Notes under the pieces: generated by a model | Told to the model about the DNA's origin: nothing | What the model saw: only the letters and a program-made list of their open reading frames with translations | Database searches by the model: none | Translations under genes and position numbers: made by a program | Assembly (NCBI RefSeq): GCF_028680575.1 | Contig: NZ_JAPCKI010000007.1 | Location: forward strand, 1-64,000 | Length of the DNA stretch: 64,000 nt | Direction of reading: 5' to 3' | DNA from: Acidovorax benzenivorans | Lineage (GTDB): Bacteria > Pseudomonadota > Gammaproteobacteria > Burkholderiales > Burkholderiaceae_C | In this document: one piece after another, positions 44,688 to 52,807 of the stretch | Position numbering within the stretch: position 1 is the stretch's first letter | Layout of the letters: each line of letters opens with the position of its first letter

Positions 44688-46180
44688 ACATCAAACGCTT
44701 TACCGCCCCCACCTCCCGGGAGGCTCTGGCCAAGGCGCGCATGGCCTTTGGCGACGGCACGCTGATCCTGTCCAACCGCCCCACGGCCAACGGCGTCGAA
44801 GTGGTGGCCACGGCCGAGGACACGCTGTCGGCCCTGGACGGTGGTGTGCCCACCTCTTCTTCCAACCCACCCCTGCTGGCGCCCAGCACCGCGCGCAGCG
44901 CACCACAGCGCGCCAGCCAGCCTGCCGCAGCGTCTGGCCTGGGCCGCAACCCGGTGGAGGAAGACACCGAACAACTGGCCATGAGCACGCTGTCGTTCCA
45001 GGACTATGTGCGCGAGCGCATGCTGCGCCGTCGCCACGAGGCACTGAACGGCCCGTCGGAGCCCCAAACACTGTCTGAACGCAGCCGCGACCAGGAGCCG
45101 GAACGCGAACGCATGCCAGCGCCCTCTGTGGCGCGCCACAACCCGTTGCGCACCATCCCGATGGACATCCCGCCCGAACCACCACGCCGTCGGCAAGAGG
45201 CTCCCAGCGCCCACCTGATCCAGTCGAACAACCAGCAAAGCGTGATGAACGAACTGCACGCGATGAAGGAGCTGATTGAAGACCGCTTCAACACGCTGGC
45301 CTGGCTGGGCCAGGCGCGCCAGAACCCGATCCAGTCCAACCTGATGCTCAAGATGATCCGTGCTGGATACTCCCCATCGCTGGCCCGCGCCGTGCTCGAA
45401 CGCATGCCTGAAGACCTGTCGGCTGGCGAATCGGTGCGCTGGCTGATGGAGGTGCTGGAGCGCAACCTCAAGACCGACCAGACCGATCCCCCACTCTACG
45501 AACAGGGCGGCATCTTCGCCATGGTGGGCTCCACCGGTGTGGGCAAGACCACCACCACCGCCAAACTGGCCGCGATGTGCGCACGCATCCACGGCCCCGG
45601 CAGCGTGGGCCTGATCACGCTGGACACCTACCGTGTGGGTGCCCACGAACAACTGCGTACGTATGGCCGCATGCTGGGCATCGTGGCCCACCTGGCCCAT
45701 GACCGCGCCGCGCTGCAGGACCTGCTGGGCCTGCTCAGCGGCAAGAAGATGGTGCTGATCGACACCACCGGCGTGGCCCCTCGCGACCCCCGCAAGCGCG
45801 ACATGCTGGACGTGCTGGACCTGCCCCACGTCAACCGCCTGCTGGTGCTCAACGCCGGCTGCCACGGCGACACGCTGGACGACGTGCTGACCGCCTTCAA
45901 GACCGACGGCTCGCAGCAGGCCATCCTGTCCAAGGTGGACGAAGCCGTGAAGCTGGGCCCCGCGATCGATGCGCTGATCCGTCACCAGATGGTGCTGCGC
46001 GGCGTGACCAACGGCCAGCGCGTGCCCGAGGACTGGGAACGCGCCAACGCCCACCAACTGATCAGCGCGTCCATGCGCGCGCCAGCCAAGTCGGCGTTCG
46101 ACCCCAAGGCCACGGACCTGAACTTCTTTTTCTCGCACTCTCCCGACACCGTGACGGAGGGGGGGCTGGTCGATGCTTGA
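44684..46180 (+). CDS. flhF: FlhF, SRP-type GTPase for flagellar placement
   Basis: FlhF is an SRP-family GTPase that sets the site and early assembly of polar flagella. A B domain of about 190 residues (MNIKRFTAPTSREALAKAR start, long Pro/Arg/Gln-rich linker) precedes the NG domain: MVGSTGVGKTTTTAKLAA (about 280-297), LITLDTYRVGAHEQLRTYGR, VLIDTTGVAPRD and AILSKVDEAVKLGPAID. The 498-residue length is normal. Its presence suggests polar flagella. It overlaps the FlhG-like gene by 8 bp. Confidence 0.96.
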   Translation: MNIKRFTAPTSREALAKARMAFGDGTLILSNRPTANGVEVVATAEDTLSALDGGVPTSSSNPPLLAPSTARSAPQRASQPAAASGLGRNPVEEDTEQLAMSTLSFQDYVRERMLRRRHEALNGPSEPQTLSERSRDQEPERERMPAPSVARHNPLRTIPMDIPPEPPRRRQEAPSAHLIQSNNQQSVMNELHAMKELIEDRFNTLAWLGQARQNPIQSNLMLKMIRAGYSPSLARAVLERMPEDLSAGESVRWLMEVLERNLKTDQTDPPLYEQGGIFAMVGSTGVGKTTTTAKLAAMCARIHGPGSVGLITLDTYRVGAHEQLRTYGRMLGIVAHLAHDRAALQDLLGLLSGKKMVLIDTTGVAPRDPRKRDMLDVLDLPHVNRLLVLNAGCHGDTLDDVLTAFKTDGSQQAILSKVDEAVKLGPAIDALIRHQMVLRGVTNGQRVPEDWERANAHQLISASMRAPAKSAFDPKATDLNFFFSHSPDTVTEGGLVDA

Positions 46181-46970
46181 TCTGGGTTTTCATCAGGCGT
46201 CCAGCCTGCACAGCCTCACCCCGCAGGCCGAGTTGCGGCTGCTGGCGGTGGCCAGCCAGGGCAACACTGCGAGCGGTCTGGAAACGCTGTGGCAGATCTG
46301 CGCCAGCCTGCAGCGGCTGGGCTATCCGGTGGTAGTGCTCGACGGCACGGCGCAGGAGTCCGACGACAGCCCCGGGCTGCTGCACCTGCTGCAACATGCC
46401 ACCTGGAATGACGGTGCGAGCCTGAACCTGGGCGCCACGGCATCCTCGCTCGCCGTGATACCGGCGGCCAAGGGGCTGCAGTATCTGAGCCGCAAGGCAA
46501 GCGGCACCACGCGGTCGCCGATGGAGAGCCTGTTGCCCTACTTCAGGACCTACGGTCTGATGGTGATTCACGCACCAGCGTCCACCCTGGGGCCCCTGCT
46601 GACCCACACGACCACAGTGCCGCTAGTGGTCATGGGCAGTGGTGCAGCGGGCGTAATGACCAGCTACAAGAGCCTCAAGCAGATTGCCCTGCACACCGGG
46701 TTGCCATGCATGGTGGCCGCTTTGCTGCACAACAACACGGCCGCTGAACGCCGCAAGGCCCAGTCCCAACTGATGACGCTGCAGGCCTGCGCCGAACGCC
46801 ATCTGGGCGGCCCGATACGGACCACCACCATTGCCACGCAGAATCCCCAGGAGCTACAGCGCCTGGCCTTGCAACTGCTGGAAAATGCGGGCACTATGAA
46901 CGGAGCGCTGGCTGCGCTGACACCCAGCAACTTGACAGGCATGTCTGCGCATTTTGTCCGGAGCCATTGA
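46173..46970 (+). CDS. FlhG/MinD-like protein lacking the P-loop
   Basis: This 265-residue protein occupies the flhG (fleN) slot after flhF. The N-terminus aligns in layout with MinD/ParA ATPases: LRLLAVASQG, the P-loop position, SLQRLGYPVVVLDG. The expected KGGxGKT is replaced by QGNTASG (about 29-35), with no lysine. Later PLVVMGSGAAGVMTSYKSLK fits the helix where MinD relatives have their switch region. It is probably a pseudo-ATPase that still pairs with FlhF. The fold call comes from layout and context, so it needs a structure check. Confidence 0.65.
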   Translation: MLDLGFHQASSLHSLTPQAELRLLAVASQGNTASGLETLWQICASLQRLGYPVVVLDGTAQESDDSPGLLHLLQHATWNDGASLNLGATASSLAVIPAAKGLQYLSRKASGTTRSPMESLLPYFRTYGLMVIHAPASTLGPLLTHTTTVPLVVMGSGAAGVMTSYKSLKQIALHTGLPCMVAALLHNNTAAERRKAQSQLMTLQACAERHLGGPIRTTTIATQNPQELQRLALQLLENAGTMNGALAALTPSNLTGMSAHFVRSH

Positions 46971-47136
46971 CCAGAGCCTGTGATGCACCTCTACGTACCC
47001 ACGTTCACCCGAAACGCTCTAAACGGCTCGGCAAGTCGCTGGCCCCGAGCGGCGGGTGAGCATCGGGCGATGCCCCCCTCAAGCGGCTCCAGAACAAGAT
47101 CGCATACCCGCCCTACCAGTGCATAACACCCTCTCT

Positions 47137-47853
47137 ATGTACACCGCCAAAGGCCAGCTTGATCGCGATGCCATGATCCGCCAGCATGTACCGCTGGTGC
47201 GGAGGATTGCGCACCACATGATCGCCAAGCTGCCTCCCAATGTGGAGCTGGATGACTTGATCCAGGTCGGCATGATGGGCCTGGCCGACGCCCTGTCGCG
47301 CTACGAAGTCGCTCAAGGCGTGCAGTTTGAAACCTTTGCCACCCAGCGCATCCGGGGCGCCATGCTCGACGAGCTGCGCGAGGGTGACTGGATGAGCCGC
47401 AGCTCGCGCAAGAGCCAGAAAGACATTGAACACGCCGTGCACCGGCTGGAGCAAAAGCTGGGCCGCAGCCCGCTGGAGTCAGAAATAGCGGGCGAGATGG
47501 GCATGAACCTGGCGGACTACCAGAATCTGCTGGGCAAGGTCCGTGGTACCCAACTGGTGTACCTGGAAGACATGACACATGGCAACGACGACGAGGACGG
47601 ATTTCTGGACCGCCACGTTGCCGACAGCGCAGCCGACCCGGTGGAGCTGCTGCGCGACCAGCGACTCAAAACGTCGCTGGTGAACGCCATCAAAACGCTG
47701 CCCGAGCGCGAGCAGTACATCATGGGCATGTACTACGAACATGACATGAACCTCAAGGAGATCGCCGCCGTGCTCGGCGTCACCGAGTCGCGCGTGTGCC
47801 AGTTGCACAGCCAGTCGATCGCCCGGCTGCGGGCCAAGATGCGTGCGCACTGA
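47137..47853 (+). CDS. fliA: FliA, sigma-28 for late flagellar genes
   Basis: FliA directs transcription of filament, chemotaxis and stator genes and is held by FlgM. The 238-residue protein has regions 1.2/2 (VPLVRRIAHHMIAKLPPNVE, DDLIQVGMMGLADALSRY, FETFATQRIRGAMLDELR), region 3 (GEMGMNLADYQNLLGK) and region 4 (LPEREQYIMGMYYEHDMNLK, AVLGVTESRVCQLHSQ). I choose the ATG at 47137 (MYTAKGQ), as in the family; an upstream GTG at 47056 would add 27 unlikely residues. Confidence 0.95.
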   Translation: MYTAKGQLDRDAMIRQHVPLVRRIAHHMIAKLPPNVELDDLIQVGMMGLADALSRYEVAQGVQFETFATQRIRGAMLDELREGDWMSRSSRKSQKDIEHAVHRLEQKLGRSPLESEIAGEMGMNLADYQNLLGKVRGTQLVYLEDMTHGNDDEDGFLDRHVADSAADPVELLRDQRLKTSLVNAIKTLPEREQYIMGMYYEHDMNLKEIAAVLGVTESRVCQLHSQSIARLRAKMRAH

Positions 47854-47877
47854 GCGCACATAACCGGCCGATACAAG

Positions 47878-47898
47878 GCGCCACGCAGGTTGTGGCGC
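47878..47898. terminator. Inverted repeat between convergent fliA and flgN
   Basis: GCGCCAC and GTGGCGC form a 7-bp stem with a 7-base loop in the 116-bp gap between the two convergent stops. There is no T run, so a terminator role is only possible. Confidence 0.3.
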
Positions 47899-47969
47899 AC
47901 GTCCATAGGGTTACGGGGCGCCGCCTGTGGCGACCTGGCCCACAACCCCTTCTGAAAAACGGGTGAAGC

Positions 47970-48344
47970 TCAGCCCGCCGAGCGGTAGATGCGCGCCACG
48001 CCCGGCGCAGCACCGCGTGTCCCCAGGCCATCACCATAGGTAGCGGCCGCGTTGGAGGGTGGCAGCAAGCCCGCGGCCTGGCGGTCGGTGCTGGCGGCAA
48101 GCCGGGCCAAGCTCTCGCGGTGCACAACCAGCATGGTACGGATGGCATCCGCGCGCTTTTGCAGCGACGCCGGCAAGGGCAAACCCCGCGCAGCCGCCTG
48201 CTCCAGCGCACGCGAAAAATCGGCCGCTGCATTACGCAGGGCCGTACTGTGTTTTTCCAGGGAGGTGGGATCTGCCGCCAGGAGTGCGGTGGAGACTTGT
48301 TCGATCAGCTGCTCAACAGCCGAGAGGGATTCTTCCAGAGACAT
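47970..48344 (-). CDS. flgN: FlgN-like flagellar chaperone
   Basis: FlgN carries the hook-filament junction proteins FlgK and FlgL to the export gate. This 124-residue helical protein (SLEESLSAVEQLIEQVSTAL, ALRNAAADFSRALEQAAARG) has the size and helix pattern of the family and follows flgM. Conservation is low, so gene order matters for the call. Confidence 0.8.
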   Translation of the reverse strand: MSLEESLSAVEQLIEQVSTALLAADPTSLEKHSTALRNAAADFSRALEQAAARGLPLPASLQKRADAIRTMLVVHRESLARLAASTDRQAAGLLPPSNAAATYGDGLGTRGAAPGVARIYRSAG

Positions 48345-48386
48345 GGCGCATTGTGCGATGGATTGCGCCTGGGAGCAAAACGCCGA

Positions 48387-48707
48387 TCAACCCCGCGAGC
48401 GGGACAGGATCTCCTGGGCGTTGGACAACAGCTTGTCGGCGATGGCTTCGGCATCCACCGAAAATTCACCCTTGTCGATAGCGGCGCGCACGGCCTTGAC
48501 CTTGCCTGCATCGAAATCTGCCGTGCTGCGGGTCGTGGGGCTGAGCGCCCGGGCAGCCGTGGAAACAGTGACAGGCACACCGACGGATGACGCAACCAGC
48601 GCGTCTTTGGTGGCGCCTTCAGCAGCGCTTGCTGGGGCCTTGGCTTGCTTGGCAAGCCCCGTCGGCGGCAACCCGCCCGGCAGTTCCGGTGTTTGACCTA
48701 TCTTCAT
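48387..48707 (-). CDS. flgM: FlgM, anti-sigma-28 factor
   Basis: FlgM holds FliA until it is exported through the finished hook. The 106-residue protein starts at 48707 (MKIGQTPELPGGL), a FlgM-type N-terminus with a disordered Ala/Ser-rich middle. The C-terminal FliA-binding helices are FDAGKVKAVRAAIDKGEFSV followed by DAEAIADKLLSNAQEIL. It is driven by its own sigma-28 promoter and lies between flgA and flgN. Confidence 0.93.
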   Translation of the reverse strand: MKIGQTPELPGGLPPTGLAKQAKAPASAAEGATKDALVASSVGVPVTVSTAARALSPTTRSTADFDAGKVKAVRAAIDKGEFSVDAEAIADKLLSNAQEILSRSRG

Positions 48708-48752
48708 CGCTCTCTCCACCACCCCGTTGGATGTGGGGCATCAGTAGCAATG

Positions 48753-48779
48753 TTTTCGACCCGTTTGGCCCGGACTTTA
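48753..48779 (-). promoter_or_regulatory. Sigma-28 promoter of flgM-flgN
   Basis: On the minus strand TAAAGTCC and GTCGAAAA are separated by exactly 11 bases, matching the sigma-28 consensus at 6 of 8 in each box. It lies between flgA and flgM, so flgM is under feedback by FliA. Confidence 0.7.
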
Positions 48780-48801
48780 GCCATTTATTACCGGGACGTC
48801 A

Positions 48802-49614
48802 TCACAGAGTGACGTCCACTGTCCCAGAATCACTCACAGTACCACTCACTATACGGCCATTCTCCATGCGTACGCGCACAGTCTGCCCGGCGGAGCCTGC
48901 GGTCAGTGCCTGGCCCGCAGAGCTGACCGCATAGCCCGGCCCCTGCGCCACCACCTTCACCTGCGCACCGGCCTTGAACAGCAGCGGCGCGCGCACCATG
49001 GCCTGGCGCACCGCCTGCCCTGCCACCAATTGGCGGGCAGCGGTCTGGCCCACCCACAGGTCGGGGTTGGCCAGGACGGGAGAGGCATCGGCCGCCCAGT
49101 CCACTTCGGCCTCGGTGGCGTCATTGGCCGTCAACGCGGCGCCCGGCGCCACATTATTGGTCAACACCCAGGCCGGACCAAACGCTTTGATGGTGACGGG
49201 CAAAAACACATTCCATGCGGTGGCACCCTCCACACAGCGCAGCCCCAGGCGTGTCCGGCCCCACAGGCGGGCCCCTACGGGCAGATAGGGCTCGACACGC
49301 GCGCAGGGCGCCAGCCGTAGGCGCGAATCCAGTGAGCCAACGCTCACTTCCATACGCAACGGCAGCGCGGAGGACTGGTTGCGAGCCAACGCATCGTCCA
49401 GCCAGCGCTGGGTGAGCGGGCCCAGGTCCGCCGCCGGGTCTGCCGCCGACTGGGCCTGTGCGACCCCACCGGCACCCAGCGCGGCCCCAGCCACGGCACC
49501 CACCAGGCACAGCGCGCGCACCACGGCACCAGCACGCGCAGCCAGCGACGACCGGGGGGCGCTGCGCAGCGCGGCGCCATTGTTGGCACGAGAAAAAAAG
49601 GAGCGAGTGGTCAT
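48802..49614 (-). CDS. flgA: FlgA, P-ring assembly chaperone
   Basis: FlgA is a periplasmic chaperone for the P-ring protein FlgI. The ATG at 49614 has AGGAGG just upstream and gives 270 residues with a long, basic, hydrophobic N-terminus that could be a signal peptide ending near GGVAQAQSA. The SAF domain has RLAPCARVEPYLPVGARLWG, WNVFLPVTIKAFGPAWVL and the C-terminal VKVVAQGPGYAVSSAGQALT segment. The reading frame is open far upstream, but only this start fits. It is divergent from flgB. Confidence 0.93.
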   Translation of the reverse strand: MTTRSFFSRANNGAALRSAPRSSLAARAGAVVRALCLVGAVAGAALGAGGVAQAQSAADPAADLGPLTQRWLDDALARNQSSALPLRMEVSVGSLDSRLRLAPCARVEPYLPVGARLWGRTRLGLRCVEGATAWNVFLPVTIKAFGPAWVLTNNVAPGAALTANDATEAEVDWAADASPVLANPDLWVGQTAARQLVAGQAVRQAMVRAPLLFKAGAQVKVVAQGPGYAVSSAGQALTAGSAGQTVRVRMENGRIVSGTVSDSGTVDVTL

Positions 49615-49756
49615 GGGGCCTCCTGGACATCGGCTGGCCAGGCTGCCCGCGCACGGGGCGCTAAGGAAGGCAGGGGCCATTTCACCCCAAGAACTATAGG
49701 CAGATGGCCCGGGCGCAAAACCCGGAACTGCGCATCCATTTGCCACTTCTTCGCGC

Positions 49757-49784
49757 TTTAGAAAAAAGGCGCGGTTTCCATAAT
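49757..49784 (+). promoter_or_regulatory. Possible promoter of the flgB-flgL operon
   Basis: TTTAGA and CATAAT are 16 bases apart, about 60 bp before the flgB start. The -35 hexamer and spacing are the same as at flhB (41401). It overlaps a short inverted repeat, CGCGC and GCGCG. Confidence 0.4.
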
Positions 49785-49791
49785 CGAGCAA

Positions 49792-49817
49792 CGCCAAAAA
49801 GCCCTCCGGGGCTGGCG
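49792..49817 (+). promoter_or_regulatory. Leader hairpin ahead of flgB
   Basis: CGCC and AGCCC on the left pair with GGGCT and GGCG on the right, around TCCG with an A-rich bulge. It would form early in the flgB leader, about 29 bp before the ATG. Its role is unknown. Confidence 0.3.
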
Positions 49818-49845
49818 CCTTTGCAACCGACGGTGTGAGGCACAC

Positions 49846-50316
49846 ATGCTTGACAAGATGACCAACCAGCTGAATTTTCACGGCAACGCCCTGGTGCTGC
49901 GCGGGGAACGTCAGCGCGCCATCGCCAGCAACATTGCCAACGCCGACACCCCCGGCTACGTGGCCCGCGACTTCAAGTTTGGCGATGCGCTGCGCGAGGC
50001 CACGGGCATGACTTCTTCCGCCACAGGCATCGCTGGCGCAGCGGTCACGCGGCTGGCAACCGGAGGCTCGTACGGAACCGCAGGCACCACCGATCCGCAC
50101 CATATTCCGCTGCCCACCGTGAATTCCAGCACCAGCATCGACCGGCAGGGCGCCCTGGGCTATGCCGTGCAAACGCAGCCGAGCCTGGACAACAACTCGG
50201 TGGACCTGGACCGCGAGCGCGCCAACGCCGTGGACAACGCCGTGCGCTACGAAGCCACGCTGCGGTTCATCAACGGCAACGCCAAAACCATGCTCAGCGC
50301 CATCCAGGGCCAATAA
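49846..50316 (+). CDS. flgB: FlgB, proximal rod protein
   Basis: FlgB is a proximal rod subunit. The 156 residues have the rod/hook N-terminal motif RAIASNIANADTPGYVARDF and the C-terminal helix NAVDNAVRYEATLRFINGNA. A Ser/Thr/Gly-rich middle contains HHIPLPTVNSST. GAGG lies five bases before the ATG. It begins the flgB-L operon. Confidence 0.95.
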   Translation: MLDKMTNQLNFHGNALVLRGERQRAIASNIANADTPGYVARDFKFGDALREATGMTSSATGIAGAAVTRLATGGSYGTAGTTDPHHIPLPTVNSSTSIDRQGALGYAVQTQPSLDNNSVDLDRERANAVDNAVRYEATLRFINGNAKTMLSAIQGQ

Positions 50317-50352
50317 CCAGCCAGCCCTGCAACGCAGAAAGCGAGCCACTCC

Positions 50353-50757
50353 ATGTCCATGTTTTCGATTTTCAATGTGTCCGGCAGCGCCATCAGTGCG
50401 CAGTCACAACGGCTCAACGTGGTGGCCAGCAACCTGGCCAACGTGGACGCTGTGGCCGGCCCCGACGGCCAGGCCTACAAGGCTCGCCAGGCGGTGTTCC
50501 AGACAGTGCCCATGGGAGCCGACAGCTCTGCGGGCGTCAAGGTCAGCGGCATCAGCGAAAGCAATGTGCCCGGCCGCCGCGTACACGACCCCAGCCACCC
50601 GTCGGCCGACGAGCAAGGGTATGTGACGCACTCCAACGTCAACGCGGTCGAGGAGATGGTCAACATGATCTCGGCCTCGCGCTCGTACCAAAACAACGTC
50701 GAGGTCATGAACACGGCCAAGTCACTGCTCCTCAAGACCCTGCAGATGGGCCAGTAA
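50353..50757 (+). CDS. flgC: FlgC, proximal rod protein
   Basis: A 134-residue rod protein with the conserved N-terminal stretch FNVSGSAISAQSQRLNVVAS followed by NLANVD, the HPSADEQGYV loop typical of FlgC, and the C-terminal helix VEEMVNMISASRSYQNNVEV. It assembles with FlgB and FlgF on the FliE base. Confidence 0.96.
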   Translation: MSMFSIFNVSGSAISAQSQRLNVVASNLANVDAVAGPDGQAYKARQAVFQTVPMGADSSAGVKVSGISESNVPGRRVHDPSHPSADEQGYVTHSNVNAVEEMVNMISASRSYQNNVEVMNTAKSLLLKTLQMGQ

Positions 50758-50788
50758 GGCAAAAGCCTGCTCCAAGAAGGACACCACC

Positions 50789-51442
50789 ATGATTCTCAGT
50801 GCCACCAACGCCCCCACGGTGACGGACTCGTCCGGCACCAAGGCCAACGCGTCCACCGACCCGGCTGCAGCGCAAGACCGCTTTTTGAAACTGCTGGTTG
50901 CGCAGCTGAACAACCAGGACCCGATGAACCCCCTGGACAACGCCCAGATGACCTCGCAGATCGCGCAGATCAACACGGTGACCGGCATCCAGCAACTCAA
51001 CCAGACGATGCAGAGCATGGCTGCGCAGTTCAACTCGCTGCAGGTCATGCAGGGCACCGCCCTGGTGGGTCGCAATGTGCTGACCGAGGGCTCCAGCCTG
51101 GCGGTGGCCGACAAGACCGGCAAGGGCGGTTTCGAGCTGGGCTCGGCCGCCACCAACGTGAAGATCGAGGTCACAACCGCTGGCGGCCAGGTGGTGGACA
51201 CCATCGACCTGGGCGCCAAGGCGGCAGGCCGCCACACCTTTGACTGGGACGCCAGCAAATACACCGGCGCCACCGATGCACTGCAGTTCCGCGTGACGGC
51301 CGTCAATGGCTCCACCAAGCTGGACTCCACCGCACTGAGCCTGGCCAAGGTGACGGCCGCAGGCGCCGAAGACGGACAGCTCGTGCTGAGCCTGTCCAAC
51401 GGCAAAACCATCAACTACAGCCAGATCAAGGCCTTGGTGTAA
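50789..51442 (+). CDS. flgD: FlgD, hook cap scaffold
   Basis: FlgD caps the growing hook and is discarded before filament growth. The 217-residue protein has the FlgD N-terminal signature DRFLKLLVAQLNNQDPMNPL followed by DNAQMTSQIAQ, then the VGRNVLTEG and GRHTFDWD beta domains. AAGGA precedes the ATG. Confidence 0.95.
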   Translation: MILSATNAPTVTDSSGTKANASTDPAAAQDRFLKLLVAQLNNQDPMNPLDNAQMTSQIAQINTVTGIQQLNQTMQSMAAQFNSLQVMQGTALVGRNVLTEGSSLAVADKTGKGGFELGSAATNVKIEVTTAGGQVVDTIDLGAKAAGRHTFDWDASKYTGATDALQFRVTAVNGSTKLDSTALSLAKVTAAGAEDGQLVLSLSNGKTINYSQIKALV

Positions 51443-51480
51443 CACCAGCCTGCTTCGTATCGCGTCAACAGGAGAACACC

Positions 51481-52761
51481 ATGAGTTTTCAGCAAGGCCT
51501 GTCCGGCTTGAACGCCGCCAGCAAGAACCTCGATGTCATCGGGCACAACATTGCCAACTCCAACACCGTCGGGTTCAAGGCCTCGCGGGCCGAGTTTGCC
51601 GAGATGGTGGCCTCGGCCATCGGCTCGGCAGGTGGCTCCAACGCGGGCATCGGGGTGGAAGTGGCTGCCGTGGCGCAGCAGTTCACCCAGGGCAACCTGA
51701 GCATCACCGGCAACAGCCTGGACGTGGCCATCAACGGCAACGGGTTCTTCACCCTGACCCTGCCCGACGGCACCGCCGCCTACACCCGATCCGGCAACTT
51801 CAAGCTGGACAAGGAAGGCAACATGATCACCAACGACAACGCCAAGGTGATGGGTTACCCGGTGGACCCGGTCACGGGCCTGCGTACAGGCACTGACCCC
51901 ATCCCCATGGTGTTCCCGACGGCCGAGCCAATCCCCGCCAAGCAGACCACCAAGATCACGGCGGCCTTCAACCTGGACGCCCGCGCCACCGACGCGGCGG
52001 GCGACCCTGCAGCCACGCCCCCCATCCCGGCCACACCGCGCGCCACGTACGGCACGTCGATCAACGTGTTCGACAGCCAGGGCGTGGCCAAGCCGGTGAG
52101 CCTGTACTTCCAGAAGACCGCCACCGACAACACCTGGGACGTGTATGACGCCCTGGACGACCCCACGGCCGTGCCGCCCGTGGTGGCCACGCCCATCGGC
52201 CAGATCACATTCGACAACAACGGCGCCATCACCGGCCCGGTGGCCACGCCACCCGCCACGGGCTTTTCGCTGCCGCTCACCGTCAACCCCACGCCGCCCA
52301 ACCCCAACAACCTGCCCACCTATACCGTGGACGTGAGCCTGGACAAGGTGACCCAGTTCGGCACCAAATTCGCGGTGTCCAACCTGAGCCAGGACGGCTA
52401 CACCTCGGGCGAGCTGACCGGCATCAACATCGAGAACAACGGGATGATCATGACCCGTTACTCCAACGGTGTGACGCGTGCCGAGGGCCAGCTCGCGCTA
52501 TCAAGCTTCCGCAACACGCAGGGCCTGGCCTCGGTGGGCAGCAACAACTGGGTGGCCACGTTCGAATCAGGCCAGCCCGTCGCAGGCACGGCCACCGATG
52601 GCAGCTTTGGCTCGCTGCGCTCGGGCGCGCTCGAAGACTCCAACGTGGACCTGACCGCCGAGCTGGTGAACATGATGACCGCCCAGCGCGCCTACCAGGC
52701 CAATGCACAGACCATCAAGACGCAAGACCAGGTGATGTCCACCCTGGTGAACCTGCGTTGA
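51481..52761 (+). CDS. flgE: FlgE, hook protein
   Basis: FlgE builds the hook. The 426 residues start MSFQQGLSGLNAASKNLDVI and GHNIANSNTVGFKASRAEF. The rod/hook motif SLDVAINGNGFFTLTLPDG lies near 80, the beta domains contain Pro/Ala-rich loops (DPAATPPIPATPRA), and the C-terminus is SNVDLTAELVNMMTAQRAYQ. AGGAG lies six bases before the ATG. Confidence 0.97.
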   Translation: MSFQQGLSGLNAASKNLDVIGHNIANSNTVGFKASRAEFAEMVASAIGSAGGSNAGIGVEVAAVAQQFTQGNLSITGNSLDVAINGNGFFTLTLPDGTAAYTRSGNFKLDKEGNMITNDNAKVMGYPVDPVTGLRTGTDPIPMVFPTAEPIPAKQTTKITAAFNLDARATDAAGDPAATPPIPATPRATYGTSINVFDSQGVAKPVSLYFQKTATDNTWDVYDALDDPTAVPPVVATPIGQITFDNNGAITGPVATPPATGFSLPLTVNPTPPNPNNLPTYTVDVSLDKVTQFGTKFAVSNLSQDGYTSGELTGINIENNGMIMTRYSNGVTRAEGQLALSSFRNTQGLASVGSNNWVATFESGQPVAGTATDGSFGSLRSGALEDSNVDLTAELVNMMTAQRAYQANAQTIKTQDQVMSTLVNLR

Positions 52762-52807
52762 TCGGCTGAGCCCTTACTGAACCCGCCCAGGACACCGGAG
52801 AGCCCCC

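Noticed and set aside
41488..46138. Long minus-strand frames (396, 528 and 590 codons) opposite flhB, flhA and flhF
   Set aside because: The plus strand encodes intact, motif-complete FlhB, FlhA and FlhF; the antisense proteins are low-complexity His/Gly/Gln-rich shadows.
49615..50349. N-terminal extension of the flgA frame to 515 codons
   Set aside because: The frame is open upstream, but it crosses the flgB gene on the other strand; the ATG at 49614 has a strong ribosome binding site and gives the family length.
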